NCBI RefSeq assembly: GCF_046630445.1 | Contig: NC_092341.1 | Location: forward strand, 1,433,501-1,497,500 | DNA length: 64,000 bases | Direction of reading: 5' to 3' | Source of the DNA: Rutidosis leptorrhynchoides | Taxonomy: Eukaryota; Streptophyta; Magnoliopsida; Asterales; Asteraceae | Shown here: positions 45,107 through 56,468 of the stretch, piece after piece | How positions within the stretch are numbered: position 1 is the stretch's first letter | How the letters are laid out: every line of letters begins with the position of its first letter | The notes under the pieces: model-generated | The model's input: the letters and a program-made list of their open reading frames with translations, nothing else | Told to the model about the DNA's origin: nothing | The model's database searches: none | Position numbers and translations under genes: made by a program

Positions 45107-48100
45107 TGTAGTGAAACGAACTTTTCCATGTTTATATATATTAATTGAGATTGATATTTACATGATTAAATGTTTCCAACATGTTAAGCAATCAAACTTG
45201 TTAAGACTTGATTAATTGAAATAGGTTTCATATAGACAATTGACCACCCAAGTTGACCGGTGATTCACGAACGTTAAAACTTGTAAAAACTATATGATGA
45301 CATATATATGGTTATATATATAGTTAACATGATATTATGATAAGTAAACATATCATTAAGTATATTAACAATGAACTACATATGTAAAAACAAGACTACT
45401 AACTTAATGATTTTGAAACGAGACATATATGTAACGATTATCGTTGTAACGACATTTAATGTATATATATATCATATTAAGAGATATTCATACATCATAA
45501 TATCATGATAATATAATAATTTAAAATCTCTTTTGATATTATAAACATTGGGTTAACAACATTTAACAAGATCGTTAACCTAAAGGTTTCAAAACAACAT
45601 TTACATGTAACGACTAACGATGACTTAACGACTCAGTTAAAATGTATATACATGTAGTGTTTTAATATGTATTCATACACTTTTGAAAGACTTCAAGACA
45701 CTTATCAAAATACTTCTAATTAACAAAAATGCTTACAATTACATCCTCGTTCAGTTTCATCAACAATTCTACTCGTATGCACCCGTATTCGTACTCGTAC
45801 AATACATAGCTTTTAGATGTATGTACTACTGGTATATACACTCCAATGATCAGCTCTTAGCAGCCCATATGAGTCACCTAACACATGTGGGAACCATCAT
45901 TTGGCAACTAGCATGAAATATCTCATAAAATTACAAAAATATGAGTAATCATTCATGACTTATTTACATGAAAACAAAATTACATATCCTTTATATCTAA
46001 TCCATACATCAACGACCAAAAACACCTACAAACACTTTCATTCTTCAATTTTCTTCATCTAATTGATCTCTCTCAAGTTCTATCTTCAAGTTCTAAGTGT
46101 TCTTCATAAATTCCAAAAGTTCTAGTTTCATAAAATCAAGAATACTTTCAAGTTTGCTAGCTCACTTCCAATCTTGTAAGGTGATCATCCAACCTCAAGA
46201 AATCTTTGTTTCTTACAGTAGGTTATCATTCTAATACAAGGTAATAATCATATTCAAACGTTGGTTCAATTTCTATAACTATAACAATCTTATTTCAAGT
46301 GATGATCTTACTTGAACTTGTTTTCGTGTCATGATTCTGCTTCAAGAACTTCGAGCCATCCAAGGATCCATTGAAGCTAGATCCATTTTTCTCTTTTCCA
46401 GTAGGTTTATCCAAGGAACTTAAGGTAGTAATGATATTCATAACATCATTCGATTCATACATATAAAGCTATCTTATTCGAAGGTTTAAACTTGTAATCA
46501 CTAGAACATAGTTTAGTTAATTCTAAACTTGTTCGCAAACAAAAGTTTATCCTTCTAACTTGACTTTTAAAATCAAATAAAGACATGTTCTATATCTATA
46601 TGATATGCTAACTTAATGATTTAAAACCTGGAAACACGAAAAACACCGTAAAACCGGATTTACGCCGTCGTAGTAACACCGCGAGCTGTTTTGGGTTAGT
46701 TAATTAAAAACTATGATAAAATTTGATTTAAAAGTTGTTATTCTGAGAAAATGATTTTTATTATGAACATGAAACTATATCCAAAAATTATGGTTAAACT
46801 CAAAGTGGAAGTATGTTTTCTAAAATGGTCATCTAGACGTCGTTCTTTCGACTGAAATGACTACCTTTACAAAAACGACTTGTAACTTATTTTTCCGACT
46901 ATAAACCTATACTTTTTCTGTTTAGATTCATAAAATAGAGTTCAATATGAAACCATAGCAATTTGATTCACTCAAAACGGATTTAAAATGAAGAAGTTAT
47001 GGGTAAAACAAGATTGGATAATTTTTCTCATTTTAGCTACGTGAAAATTGGTAACAAATCTATTCCAACCATAACTTAATCAACTTGTATTGTATATTAC
47101 GTAATCTTGAGATACCATAGACACGTATACAATGTTTCGACCTATCATGTCGACACATCTATATATATTTCGGAACAACCATAGACACTCTATATGTGAA
47201 TGTTGGAGTTAGCTATACAGGGTTGAGGTTGATTCCAAAATATATATAGTTTGAGTTGTGATCAATACTGAGATACGTATACACTGGGTCGTGGATTGAT
47301 TCAAGATAATATTTATCGATTTATTTCTGTACATCTAACTGTGGACAACTAGTTGTAGGTTACTAACGAGGACAGCTGACTTAATAAACTTAAAACATCA
47401 AAATATATTAAAAGTGTTGTAAATATATTTTGAACATATTTTGATATATATGTATATATTGTTATAGGTTCGTGAATCAACCAGTGGCCAAGTCTTACTT
47501 CCCGACGAAGTAAAAATCTGTGAAAGTGAGTTATAGTCCCACTTTTAAAATCTAATATTTTTGGGATGAGAATACATGCAGGTTTTATAAATGATTTACA
47601 AAATAGACACAAGTACGTGAAACTACATTCTATGGTTGAATTATCGAAATCAAATATGCCCCTTTTTATTAAGTCTGGTAATCTAAGAATTAGGGAACAG
47701 ACACCCTAATTGACGCGAATCCTAAAGATAGATCTATTGGGCCTAACAAACCCCATCCAAAGTACCGGATGCTTTAGTACTTCGAAATTTATATCATATC
47801 CGAAGGGTGTCCCGGAATGATGGGGATATTCTTATATATGCATCTTGTTAATGTCGGTTATCAGGTGTTCACCATATGAATGATTTTTATCTCTATGTAT
47901 GGGATGTGTATTGAAATATGAAATCTTGTGGTCTATTGTTACGATTTGATATATATAGGTTAAACCTATAACTCACCAACATTTTTGCTGACGTTTTAAG
48001 CATGTTTATTCTCAGGTGATTATTAAGAGCTTCCGCTGTCGCATACTTAAATAAGGACGAGATTTGGAGTCCATGCTTGTATGATATTGTGTAAAAACTG

Positions 48101-48358
48101 CATTCAAGAAACTTATTTTGTTGTAACATATTTGTATTGTAAACCATTATGTAATGGTCGTGTGTAAACAGGATATTTTAGATTATCATTATTTGATAAT
48201 CTACGTAAAGCTTTTTAAACCTTTATTGATGAAATAAAGGTTATGGTTTGTTTTAAAATGAATGCAGTCTTTGAAAAACGTCTCATATAGAGGTCAAAAC
48301 CTCGCAACGAAATCAATTAATATGGAACGTTTTTAATCAATAAGAACGGGACATTTCA
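45107..48358 (+). repeat. T2 3' LTR
   Basis: 3252 bp. It begins TGTAGTGAAACGAAC where the 5' copy has TGTAGTGACCCGAAC, and ends GGGACATTTCA. About 31 differences from the 5' LTR were counted by eye. Confidence 0.93.
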
Positions 48359-48363
48359 GTTTA
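48359..48363. other. Junction pentamer between T2 and Cassandra (GTTTA)
   Basis: GT matches the two bases between the T2 LTR end and its primer site. TTA is close to TTC, the complement of the three bases between the Cassandra LTR end and its primer site. It fits two unprocessed U5 ends joined end to end. Confidence 0.6.
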
Positions 48364-48439
48364 TGTAACACCCCAGCTTAACATGACCACAATATTGTCC
48401 GCTTTGCCCGCAGGCGCACGGCTTTTTTCTTGGTGACCA

Positions 48440-48550
48440 CACACGAGAAGCACTTTCCCAGGAGGTCACCCATCCTGGTAGTGCTCTCGCCCGAGCACGC
48501 TTAACCACAACGTACTCGCACTTCTACTTAGCCTGTGATCCCAAAACGCG
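48440..48550 (-). promoter_or_regulatory. 5S rRNA-derived pol III promoter in left Cassandra LTR
   Basis: Minus strand: AAGCGTGCTCGGGCGAGAG (A box and intermediate region) and GGATGGGTGACCTCCTGGGA (C box), nearly as in plant 5S rRNA. It is not a functional 5S gene because the flanking halves have diverged. Confidence 0.88.
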
Positions 48551-48797
48551 TTGTGTCATTTAAGCGTGAGTATTACCTTATAATCCCATGATCACTCATG
48601 TCTGTGGGCGATGTGGGATTTGCCTAGGGTGTTACATTCACCCCCCCCTTAGGGACTCATCGTCCTCGATGAGGTTTGCCCCACCACTCCCAACGGCACA
48701 TGAGTGGCTCTGATACCATTCTGTAACACCCCAGCTTAACATGACCACAATATTGTCCGCTTTGCCCGCAGGCGCACGGCTTTTTTCTTGGCGACCA

Positions 48798-48908
48798 CAC
48801 ACGAGAAGCACTTTCCCAGGAGGTCACCCATCCTGGTAGTGCTCTCGACCGAGCACGCTTAACCACAACGTACTCGCACTTCTACTTAGCCTGTGATCCC
48901 AAAACGCG
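48798..48908 (-). promoter_or_regulatory. 5S rRNA-derived pol III promoter in right Cassandra LTR
   Basis: Same as the left copy, with one change in the A-box region (CTCGACCGAGC against CTCGCCCGAGC on the plus strand). Confidence 0.88.
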
Positions 48909-48994
48909 TTGTGTCATTTAAGCGTGAGTATTACCTTATAATCCCATGATCACTCATGTCTGTGGGCGATGTGGGATTTGCCTAGGGTGTTACA

Positions 48995-48999
48995 GAAGT
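48995..48999. repeat. Target-site duplication, right (GAAGT)
   Basis: Matches 35258-35262 and directly abuts the outer Cassandra end. Confidence 0.85.
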
Positions 49000-49393
49000 G
49001 CGGTTGGTTCATCCTATGGATTGAGGTGTTTTCAAGAATCATGAAAGGTTTGAACGCAGATTGTAATCGTTAAGATACAAATGAGGTTTAAGATGAGATC
49101 AAGTGGCAAACTTGAAGAATTGTTTACTTTCATATGTTATAATCAATATTTTAATTTATTTTAATTTATTTTAATTGTCCAATGTTAGTAGTCCACAGTT
49201 AGCAGTCCACAGTTACTAATTCAATAATTCATATACAGTTTATAATATTCGAATTAATTACTACGTATCGTGACCCGTGTACATGTCTCAGACTCGATCA
49301 CAACTCAAAGTATATATATTATTATAGAATCAACCTCAATCTTGTATAACGAACTCTAGCATTACAGCATATAGAGTGTCTATGGTGATTTCA

Positions 49394-49444
<51 letters not shown>
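49000..49444 (-). mobile_element. T4 internal region with a minus-oriented gypsy LTR fragment
   Basis: From about 49180 the minus strand resembles the T2 LTR body (GTTGAGGTTGATTC, GAGTTGTGATC, CATAGACACTCTATATG). The fragment continues after the Helitron at 54823-54905. Bases 49000-49180 are T4 internal sequence with no gene. A (TA)n run at 49398-49444 is where the Helitron inserted. Confidence 0.6.
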
Positions 49445-49447
<3 letters not shown>

Positions 49448-49599
49448 TTTATCTTGATAAATCACATACATAAAACTGCCTCGTGTAAGAGCCTTATTCA
49501 TTCTCACACAATAGTTTTTTGTCAGAGTTTTGAATTAAAAAATTCAGAAAAAACCTACAACTGACGCGTGTCCCAAAAATTGGTATATTTTAACTGATA

Positions 49600-52140
49600 T
49601 TTATCAAAACCGCCTCCTTTAATATTATTTCAAAAAATTATGGCGATTTCTCATCTTTCCCAGCTTTCATCAACACTATGGCTGTTGATGATTACTTCCT
49701 TCCTTCACCATCGCGATTTAGGGTTTTCCAACGAGAGATGCTGAATTAGGGCTAGCAAAATCAACGTTAATATCTAACCAAAAGGCCAAATCATTCATTC
49801 GGGTAAGTAAATTTTATTTACTTGAACATTGTGTTCATCATCAAACATAAATCGATGCTGCTGCAGGTGTTTTTTTATAGATTTACATTTAGATTTTTGA
49901 CTCTATTGTTGGTTATCTACAATTAGGTATTTTAGGTATTTGATTTTGGATGTTTTTGTATCGTAAAACTTAATCGCCGTTCGTCAACCCTAATTACGCA
50001 CTGATTTTAACTGCGATTATTTGGGTTTTTTTTTCAGCTAATACATTTTAGTTTTCTAATTGCATATATATTTGTTGACAATTTTTTCATTAATTAATAT
50101 TTAATGTTTGCACCACCTGCTATGGCAGGACCTGATTATGTTTACTCATTGTTGAGCTGTTATTGATTGGCGATACAGGTAACATCTTACATTTTCAATA
50201 CAGATGCAGATACAGATACAGATATGTTTTCAATACAGATACAGATACAGATATGTTTACTCATTGTTGAGCTGCTATTGAAAATTTGTTTACTTTTTTT
50301 TTCATCTTTACAATCATCTGATTTTGGTTGCTTATGAATTTTGTTCCACTGACTTTAGAATGAGAAGGCAATGAATTTTGACACCAAAGGATACTAATCA
50401 TTGCTCAAACCAGTCATTCTGGCCATTACATCCAGTTGGGGATATGAACTACAAAGGTATAATTTTTTAGCCACATGTATTCACTCTAATTCATGCACTT
50501 CGTACTCACCCATGCCTTATATCAATCTTAACCAGTGCTTATGGTAAGTTATGAAATTCTTTCTGTTACTGTTTTATGAAGTTATTATAATACAATTCAT
50601 TTTAGTTAAATTATCGCAATTTAAGTGTAATTAGCACATTATTAGGCTGAATTTGTATTCCGTACTTATAGAGTTAAACATGACAAATATTATGGACTTT
50701 CAGCCTTTCAAAAGTCCAGAGACAAGCTGTGGTGATCATGGCCATTTTCACAATAGCAGAGCTCTTTTGTGTAGGTGGGAAGGTGTGCTTTTACCAAGTT
50801 AAATTATCTGGAATTTTGACGTTTTCATTTATATTGTATCACAGCCAAACTATTTTAAATAGTGTAGCTATAACTTGTGATATCTTCTATAATACCGAAT
50901 TACTTAAATTTTTTGGGTTTTCTTCTCTTTTCGATCATGAAGATAGTGTTTCTGAGTTTAATGGTTCTGCATACTTATGAATATTGAAGGTGATCATAAA
51001 GCTTGGAATTTGAGGATGGAGAGTTGTATTCTGATATTTCCAATGATTGTTGACAGCATGCTTTGAATTTGGTGTATCATGTTAAAAGTGTCAAATGTTG
51101 TGGTAATGAAATGTCAAATTGGATGAATGCGCCCAGTCTGACTTCTCTTAGTTAATTTTGGTCAGATTATAGAAATCATAAGTACAGTTTATCTCTTAAA
51201 TCACTGATATTAACTTAGAGTGTGTGTTCATTTTATTTTTCAATTGGGTATGGGTGAACAACAATGTGTGAATTGCTAGATAAAGGCTATATGGGTCGGT
51301 GGAGATCTCGCATGGTGGATAAGTAAGACATTAGACATGTGATCCGAGTTACGTTAGAATTTGTAGGCTTAACTTTGATTGCTATATATGGGAGTTAATC
51401 AAAAGAATTGTTGTTTTGACTTACTATACCATATAATTGAAAGTCGAGATGGATCACGTGAATGGAATGAAGATAACTTGATCATTTTTCTGGTATATAC
51501 ATATAACTGACTTTATAGATATTTTATTATTGTTTTATTGATTCATGATTTGTTTTTAATTATGACTCCTATGTTCATATTGTATCTTTGTAGTTTTTAT
51601 TTTTTATTTTTAAATTATGATGTTTTGAACTAACATGTTCATATAAGCATACATTTTGTAAATTGTTAAATCAAATTCACTTGCAGTGTTGAAGACCTCT
51701 TCGCCATTACCGGATAAGACACCATCCTTAGGCTCATCTTTGACAGTTCAACACTCAAACGAAACTCCTATGTCTACGTAAGTTTTATGCATTGGTTATC
51801 ATGTATTCTTATTATTCCTCCAATCTGTTTTTAAGGTGCTCATTATTAGTAAACAAATTTGTTATAGTATCAGTATAGTAGACATAGCGGTTTGCTTTTA
51901 AAGAGATATATTGCACGATTCTCTATGCATATATTAATCAACATATTGGTTAGGCATGAACATTATTGTTTATTTTTTTAGCTTCCAATCTCCTACTACT
52001 TAATATTGGCTTCTAAATACTATAGGTGGCAAAATGAAGGAATGGAACGAGTTGTAGAATTTAGTAATGATGAGAATTTAGTAATGGTTTTAAATCGGCA
52101 TCATATATACAGGTTGAAACATGCTGCGTTATCTGCACAC
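49600..52140 (+). other. Helitron left part: possible transcribed remnants, not identified
   Basis: A gene-like start near 49680 (short ORF, then a GTAAGT-type donor near 49803) and an exon-like piece near 51688-51779 (SSPLPDKTPSLGSSL frame, GTAAG donor), possibly continuing at 52026. I cannot name the source gene. The rest is AT-rich and intron-like, with a GATACAGATACAGATACAGAT microsatellite near 50202-50253. Confidence 0.35.
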
Positions 52141-52148
52141 TTTTTTTC

Positions 52149-53292
52149 ATAAAGAAGTATGACACCCCTGAACAAAGTTAGTACGCTAACCGTTCACAAA
52201 GGTTTTATTTTTATTATTATTTTATGATCTTGATTTGTTTGTTTATTATTATGCACTCATTGCGTTTACAGTCGTTGAGGAGTTCTTTCATCTACGTCTT
52301 GATTTTTATGAGAAGAGAAAGGTGAGTTTTTTGAGCCGTTAATGTGCTTCACAAATTTTTATCTGCAGCGAATCCGGTTGTTATTATCAATTTTTTATAC
52401 TGCTTTACTTAACGAGCTTGAAAAATCATTATTGCAACTGGAAAACAAAGTTTTGAACTGATGAGAAGGATGAAGAAACCGAAAAAGTAATTTCTACAGA
52501 AAGAAAAAGTGGATACTATAACTAAATATGATTATCTGTTGAACATGTCAATAGGAACATTGACTTATGAGAAGATGAAACAACCAAGGGAACGAAAGGA
52601 TAAACAGAAGGCTAAATTTGATGGTCAATCAAAGACTCCTTCAAACTTTTTATGGTTGCCAGGTCTTGATGCCATTGATAGGCAACTTGATGTACGTTTT
52701 TTCGTTTTCTTATTATTCTTTTTAATGAAGTAATAGTTTTTATTTGTGAGGTCTATTCAAGCTTTAAACTTTTGTGTTGTGTGATCAGGAACAAGACAAG
52801 AGGGATGCTAAAGATAAAGAATATAGAAGAATACAATAAGAGAAGGCAAGAGCTAAGGGCCCTGGAGGTGGTGGTAAGAATGCTAGGAAACCTTCACGGA
52901 AGCCTGCTCCGAAGAAAATTACCAAAATTGAACTAACAGAAACATGTTATATCACATATCAAGAAACATTCGCCTTTTTATAAGTAAATGTAATATGTAA
53001 CATGTGATATGCATATGCATATTGACATTAGTTTTTTGTTTAATGGCTTCAGATTATTATGTTGGTGCTTTGAAAAAAGGAAGAGGTAAAGCAGCAGCGG
53101 GCGCAAAGAAACCTCCTGCCAAGAATAAGGTACAAATAAATGAATAGTAAATTTGTAAACATGTTGTACACTATGTTGTTAATATATTGGGAGTTGTATA
53201 TTGGTTGATAAATGTTGTAATAAATTATTTGCATGACTTTCTATTGCTTAGTTGATAGTGATCTTGGACATGGATGAGTCTGCTGCTTAATT
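52149..53292 (+). pseudogene. Captured DNA topoisomerase II C-terminal exons
   Basis: Several pieces in correct order and strand match plant TOP2: IKKYDTPEQ (to 52176, donor GTTAGT), VEEFFHLRLDFYEKRK (52272-52321, donor GTGAG), LEKSLLQLENKV (about 52415), YDYLLNMSIGTLTYEKM and LWLPGLDAIDRQLD (about 52500-52692, donor GTACG), a Lys/Gly-rich tail (52790-52960), and KKGRGKAAAGAKKPPAK (53052-53130). Exon boundaries have normal GT/AG and the first two join in frame. Stops after the LENKV match and near 52836 make it non-functional. The full enzyme, with ATPase and Tyr active site, is absent. The identification is from remembered conserved motifs. Confidence 0.75.
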
Positions 53293-54055
53293 AGTTGCAA
53301 TGGAAGACGTTTCATGGTAAATGAGTCTTCTTACCACTTGGTTATCAGGAGATAAGTATACTTTAAATTGGTTTCGGTTGTAGCTAATGTATGTATTGAA
53401 CTTGAGATCATGGGCTCAAAATCATTCAAATGGGCTAAGTTTCAACTTAAAGTTTTTTTTTTACAAGTTAAAATGTGAGTTTGAATATAAATTTTACAAC
53501 TTTGGTGCCACTGGAAAAGTATATTATTATATTTAGGACATTTTAAGGTTAATATGTATGTATTGAACTATTGCCACGAAAACTTATTGCATATTCGTTT
53601 TTTAAAACTTGGTGCCACGAAAACTTATTGCATATTCATTAATAACTTTTATAATATTAAAAGGTTCAATCTAGTACAAATGTTATCATTATTGTAGTGT
53701 TTCTTCATTGTAGGGGTCTGCTATACTGTTGAATATGAATATGAGCTATAATGACAAGAATCACTTTAATAATCTAATGGAGTTAAATGCAATTTACAGA
53801 ATTAGAGACTTGTACTGTGAGCAATCAAACAGATGGCAAAAATTATTCAACGCACCAACACTACTTCATTGTAGGGGTTTGTTGGTAATTGGTTTTTGTT
53901 ATGTTATAGAAAAGTGAAGAGCATAAGAATTCGAAATTAGTTGTTATCATGCGCTTCATCATCTTTTATGTTTTTGGGTTACATTCTATAACTTTAAAGA
54001 TTTTGATAAATGATCATGATATTTTATCCCTTATTATTATGGTGCTCAATTGAGT

Positions 54056-54138
54056 GTAGACAGGGTTTTCGGTTGTGATTGCTTCACAAGGCATGTTTAC
54101 CAGGATGGAGCAAAAGACGTCATGATATCGGTCGTCAG
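54056..54138 (+). pseudogene. Captured kinesin motor exon fragment
   Basis: A frame reading VDRVFGCDCFTRHVYQDGAK then DVMISVVS resembles plant kinesin-7 (NACK/HINKEL-type) motor domains just before the P-loop (RVF---TRQVYEEGAKEVALSVVSG). The fragment ends at a GT before the ATP-binding loop. It is a single exon in the same direction as the TOP2 pieces. The neighbouring 54345-54600 open stretch is not identified. Confidence 0.6.
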
Positions 54139-54822
54139 TGTGGTATCCACTTTTCTATTTTTACTGTTTTATGTTGTTAGTTGATGTGGTTTTTTGTGGT
54201 TATAAGACTGTTTATGAATTTATGCCCATCAAAGCTCAATTTTGGTGGATGGCAAAGTACTGAACACAATCTGTTTTGCTTACATACACTTCAAATCAAT
54301 ATTGTGAGTTATTATAAATTTATATAACTCTTTTGTTTTTTTGTAGCGTTTTCCAAACGAATTGATGTTACTTCCTGGTTTAGTTGTGGTAAAAGAGTGT
54401 CGTGCTTCAATTTGGATAAACAAAAGTACAAATGGAGGTTGAAACAAGAGAATTCGAAGAAAAAACCAAACCTCTGTGTGTCTTATGGATTCACCCATTT
54501 TCGAAAAGAAAATTGGCTAAAGCCTGACACAAAATGTTTATTCAATTACCGCTATAAAGTTCGTGTTTTTTATCTATTTCATGTTTACAACAATCAATAA
54601 CTTAAACTTGCGTTATGAAAAACTATATGAACAAATATTTTCAACATTTTGGTGATGTATATTCTTTATACTTTACAAATTCAATCCACAACAGTACTTA
54701 CGACAATGACCTTATAATATCGTTATTTCATATACATTTGCAAAATACTATTATACATTTGCAAAATACTATATAATGTTTGCGGATGAATACCCGTGCA
54801 ACGCACGGGCTCATAAATCTAG

Positions 54823-55547
54823 TATATATATATATATATATATATATGCGTCGATATGATATGTCAAAACCTTGTATACGTGTCTCGATATTTAAAGTGC
54901 GTAAAATAAATAACAGAAAATAAATGACAATAAATAAAATTGCGAGAATTAAAATTGTGATAAATAAAATGCGATAAATAAATTGCGATAAATAAAAGGT
55001 AATACGGAATTAACAGTTAGCTAGGAACAGTTAACGTGGATTCTTAACAAAATTTCTCATAGTTAATTTGTTTGTTTCTAACAAATTTTATTTTGTCCAA
55101 TGTTTTCTTCATTATGCCACTTGTTGGATTCTGATAGGTCAAAATCCAAATATGAAATTGAATGAAAATGGTTACTCTGTGGTGAACGGATTCGTATAGC
55201 TGTGGGTGTAAGTAGGATAGTAAATGACTGTTGAATCAGATTCGAAGAATGTACAGTTTAACTTATTAATGTGAAATCTAAATATTCCTTGGGTATTACC
55301 TACCCGTTAAAATATTTTCACCATTAACAGTTTGTACGAGAGAATTTTTAATTACAATCTTTATGAAAAAATATATATACCTATATATTTTCTTCAGATG
55401 TAATCATGGATTTAATGAGTCAATATGATATTAAACTCATTTGATTTACCGTTAGAATAAGAATATATAATCTCTAAAACATTAGAGATTTCATAATTGC
55501 TATGCCGAATGAAGATAAATGATGTAGAACGTCATGTTGAACGATGA
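54823..55547 (-). mobile_element. T4 internal region right of Helitron
   Basis: It begins with the rest of the split LTR fragment (to about 54905), then AT-rich text with GATAAATAAA repeats. AACGGGTAGGTA (minus, about 55299-55310) repeats the polypurine motif between the leader ORF and the place where gag would be. No gag-pol is present. Confidence 0.6.
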
Positions 55548-56054
55548 TTATACTCGAGGTACAGAATGAGATGTCAAAGCTGGTGATGCGGATGTTGTTG
55601 TTGGTGGTACTAGTGCTGTTGGTGCTGAGGCTGGTGATGTTACTGGTGTAGGTGATACTGCTGATGCTTGCAAATTGTGTACTGTGCTCTCTAAAGTTAA
55701 CACTCGAGCTCGGAGTTCTTTAACTTCTTCTACTAACCCTGGTTGGTTATCCGTGTGAGGTAGAGGTCGGATATCTTCTCTAGTTCCGTTAATGGTAGCC
55801 TCAAGATAAAAAATTCTTGCAAAAAGGGTATAAATGGTGTTGCAAACAGGTTCGCCGGTGAGCGGGTCGAGTACTCCAAGGTTAGGTGGTAGATTCGGTT
55901 CACGATATGGAGTACCTTCTTCCCTTCTCCATAGGGTGAGTATGTCGCGAACCCACCCCCATTTTATCCAGTAATAACGGTAGTTGATTGGTTGGTGTGC
56001 TCCTATCACGCTGTCTTTGGAGTCAGAGGAACGTGGTCGATTCGTAGAGGCCAT
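55548..56054 (-). CDS. Leader ORF of T4, coiled-coil protein of unknown function
   Basis: I take the start at 56054 (MASTNRPRSSDS), about 168 aa; the frame opens at 56105. I do not recognise a family. The N-terminal half has a Trp-rich segment (YYWIKWGWVRDILTLWRREE) and a GEPVCNTIYTLFARIFYLEA stretch. Residues about 105-135 form a likely coiled coil (VEEVKELRARVLTLESTVHNL). The tail is Pro/Ser/Thr-rich. It lies about 400 nt after the primer site, where T2 and T3 have their leader ORFs, but the sequence is unrelated to theirs. It is open, although T4 lacks gag-pol. Confidence 0.5.
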   Translation of the reverse strand: MASTNRPRSSDSKDSVIGAHQPINYRYYWIKWGWVRDILTLWRREEGTPYREPNLPPNLGVLDPLTGEPVCNTIYTLFARIFYLEATINGTREDIRPLPHTDNQPGLVEEVKELRARVLTLESTVHNLQASAVSPTPVTSPASAPTALVPPTTTSASPALTSHSVPRV

Positions 56055-56105
56055 CTTAAGCGAACACAGAAAAGATTTTTGATATGAAGAGTTTAGTGAC
56101 AGCAA

Positions 56106-56468
56106 TTGATAGTTGTATGTATTCTCAATGCATAATATGCATAGATATATATAGTACCAGGATCCCTTAAATTACGGAGAAATTTACGAGAGATATCAGG
56201 CAAGGTCTACAGTAACAGATACGCTAAGATATGAATTTTGTCTATACACTATTCATGCAGTCAATGCAGAAAACGTGTCTAGACTAAGAATAATGAGCAG
56301 GTAATTTCCTAAGGATGATAAGCAGATGATTTCTGACAAAAATGATAAGCAAAACTTTTGACATGCAAACACGGTCGAAGTCCAGACTCACTAATGCATC
56401 CTAACGACTATCAGTTAGACACACTAATGCAAGACCTGGTTCGCTAAGACCACCGATCTGATACCAAA
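56106..56468 (-). other. T4 leader and primer-binding site
   Basis: The primer site TGGTATCAGATCGG (minus strand from 56466) lies 2 nt after the LTR end. The next bases (minus 56455-56368) share GGATGCATTAGTGAGTCTGG with T2 and T3. I see nothing else. Confidence 0.7.

Larger units (their letters stand above)
35263..48358 (+). mobile_element. Tekay/Del-type chromovirus T2 (13.1 kb) with F-box cargo
   Basis: Order: 3.25-kb 5' LTR, Met-type primer site, acidic leader ORF, F-box ORF, internal polypurine-like motif, gag-pol with chromodomain, polypurine tract, 3' LTR. The LTRs differ by about 31 positions by eye (about 1%), so insertion is recent (of the order of 0.4 million years at common rates; inference). 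It lies inside T4. gag-pol is open throughout but has a short in-frame deletion near the start of RT. Confidence 0.93.
48364..48994 (-). mobile_element. Cassandra TRIM retrotransposon with 5S rRNA-like LTRs
   Basis: Two 273-bp direct repeats (48364-48636 and 48722-48994; TGTAACACCCC to GGTGTTACA; two differences) flank 85 bp. On the minus strand the 85 bp start with GAA and the Met primer site (TGGTATCAGAGCCAC) and end in a G-rich polypurine tract. There is no coding capacity, so it depends on other elements. The 5S-like LTR segment is the mark of Cassandra. Together with T2 it is bounded by GAAGT. Confidence 0.92.
49445..54822 (+). mobile_element. Probable Helitron with captured gene fragments (5.4 kb)
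   Basis: The right end has a 7-bp stem (CCCGTGC-AAC-GCACGGG, 54793-54809), nine bases, then CTAG followed by T, the standard plant Helitron 3' terminus. The left end is taken as TC at 49445 after an A. The host on both sides is one gypsy LTR segment split inside its TA run, and no target duplication is seen, as expected for A|T insertion. It contains exon-like pieces of topoisomerase II and a kinesin, and no Rep/helicase, so it is non-autonomous. The 5' end is less certain than the 3' end. Confidence 0.75.

Noticed and set aside
48359..48363. GTTTA as target-site duplication of T2 or Cassandra
   Set aside because: No second copy at the T2 left end or the Cassandra right end; both outer flanks are GAAGT.
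48440..48550. Genuine 5S rRNA gene
   Set aside because: Only the internal promoter region matches 5S. The ends have diverged and it sits within a TRIM LTR.
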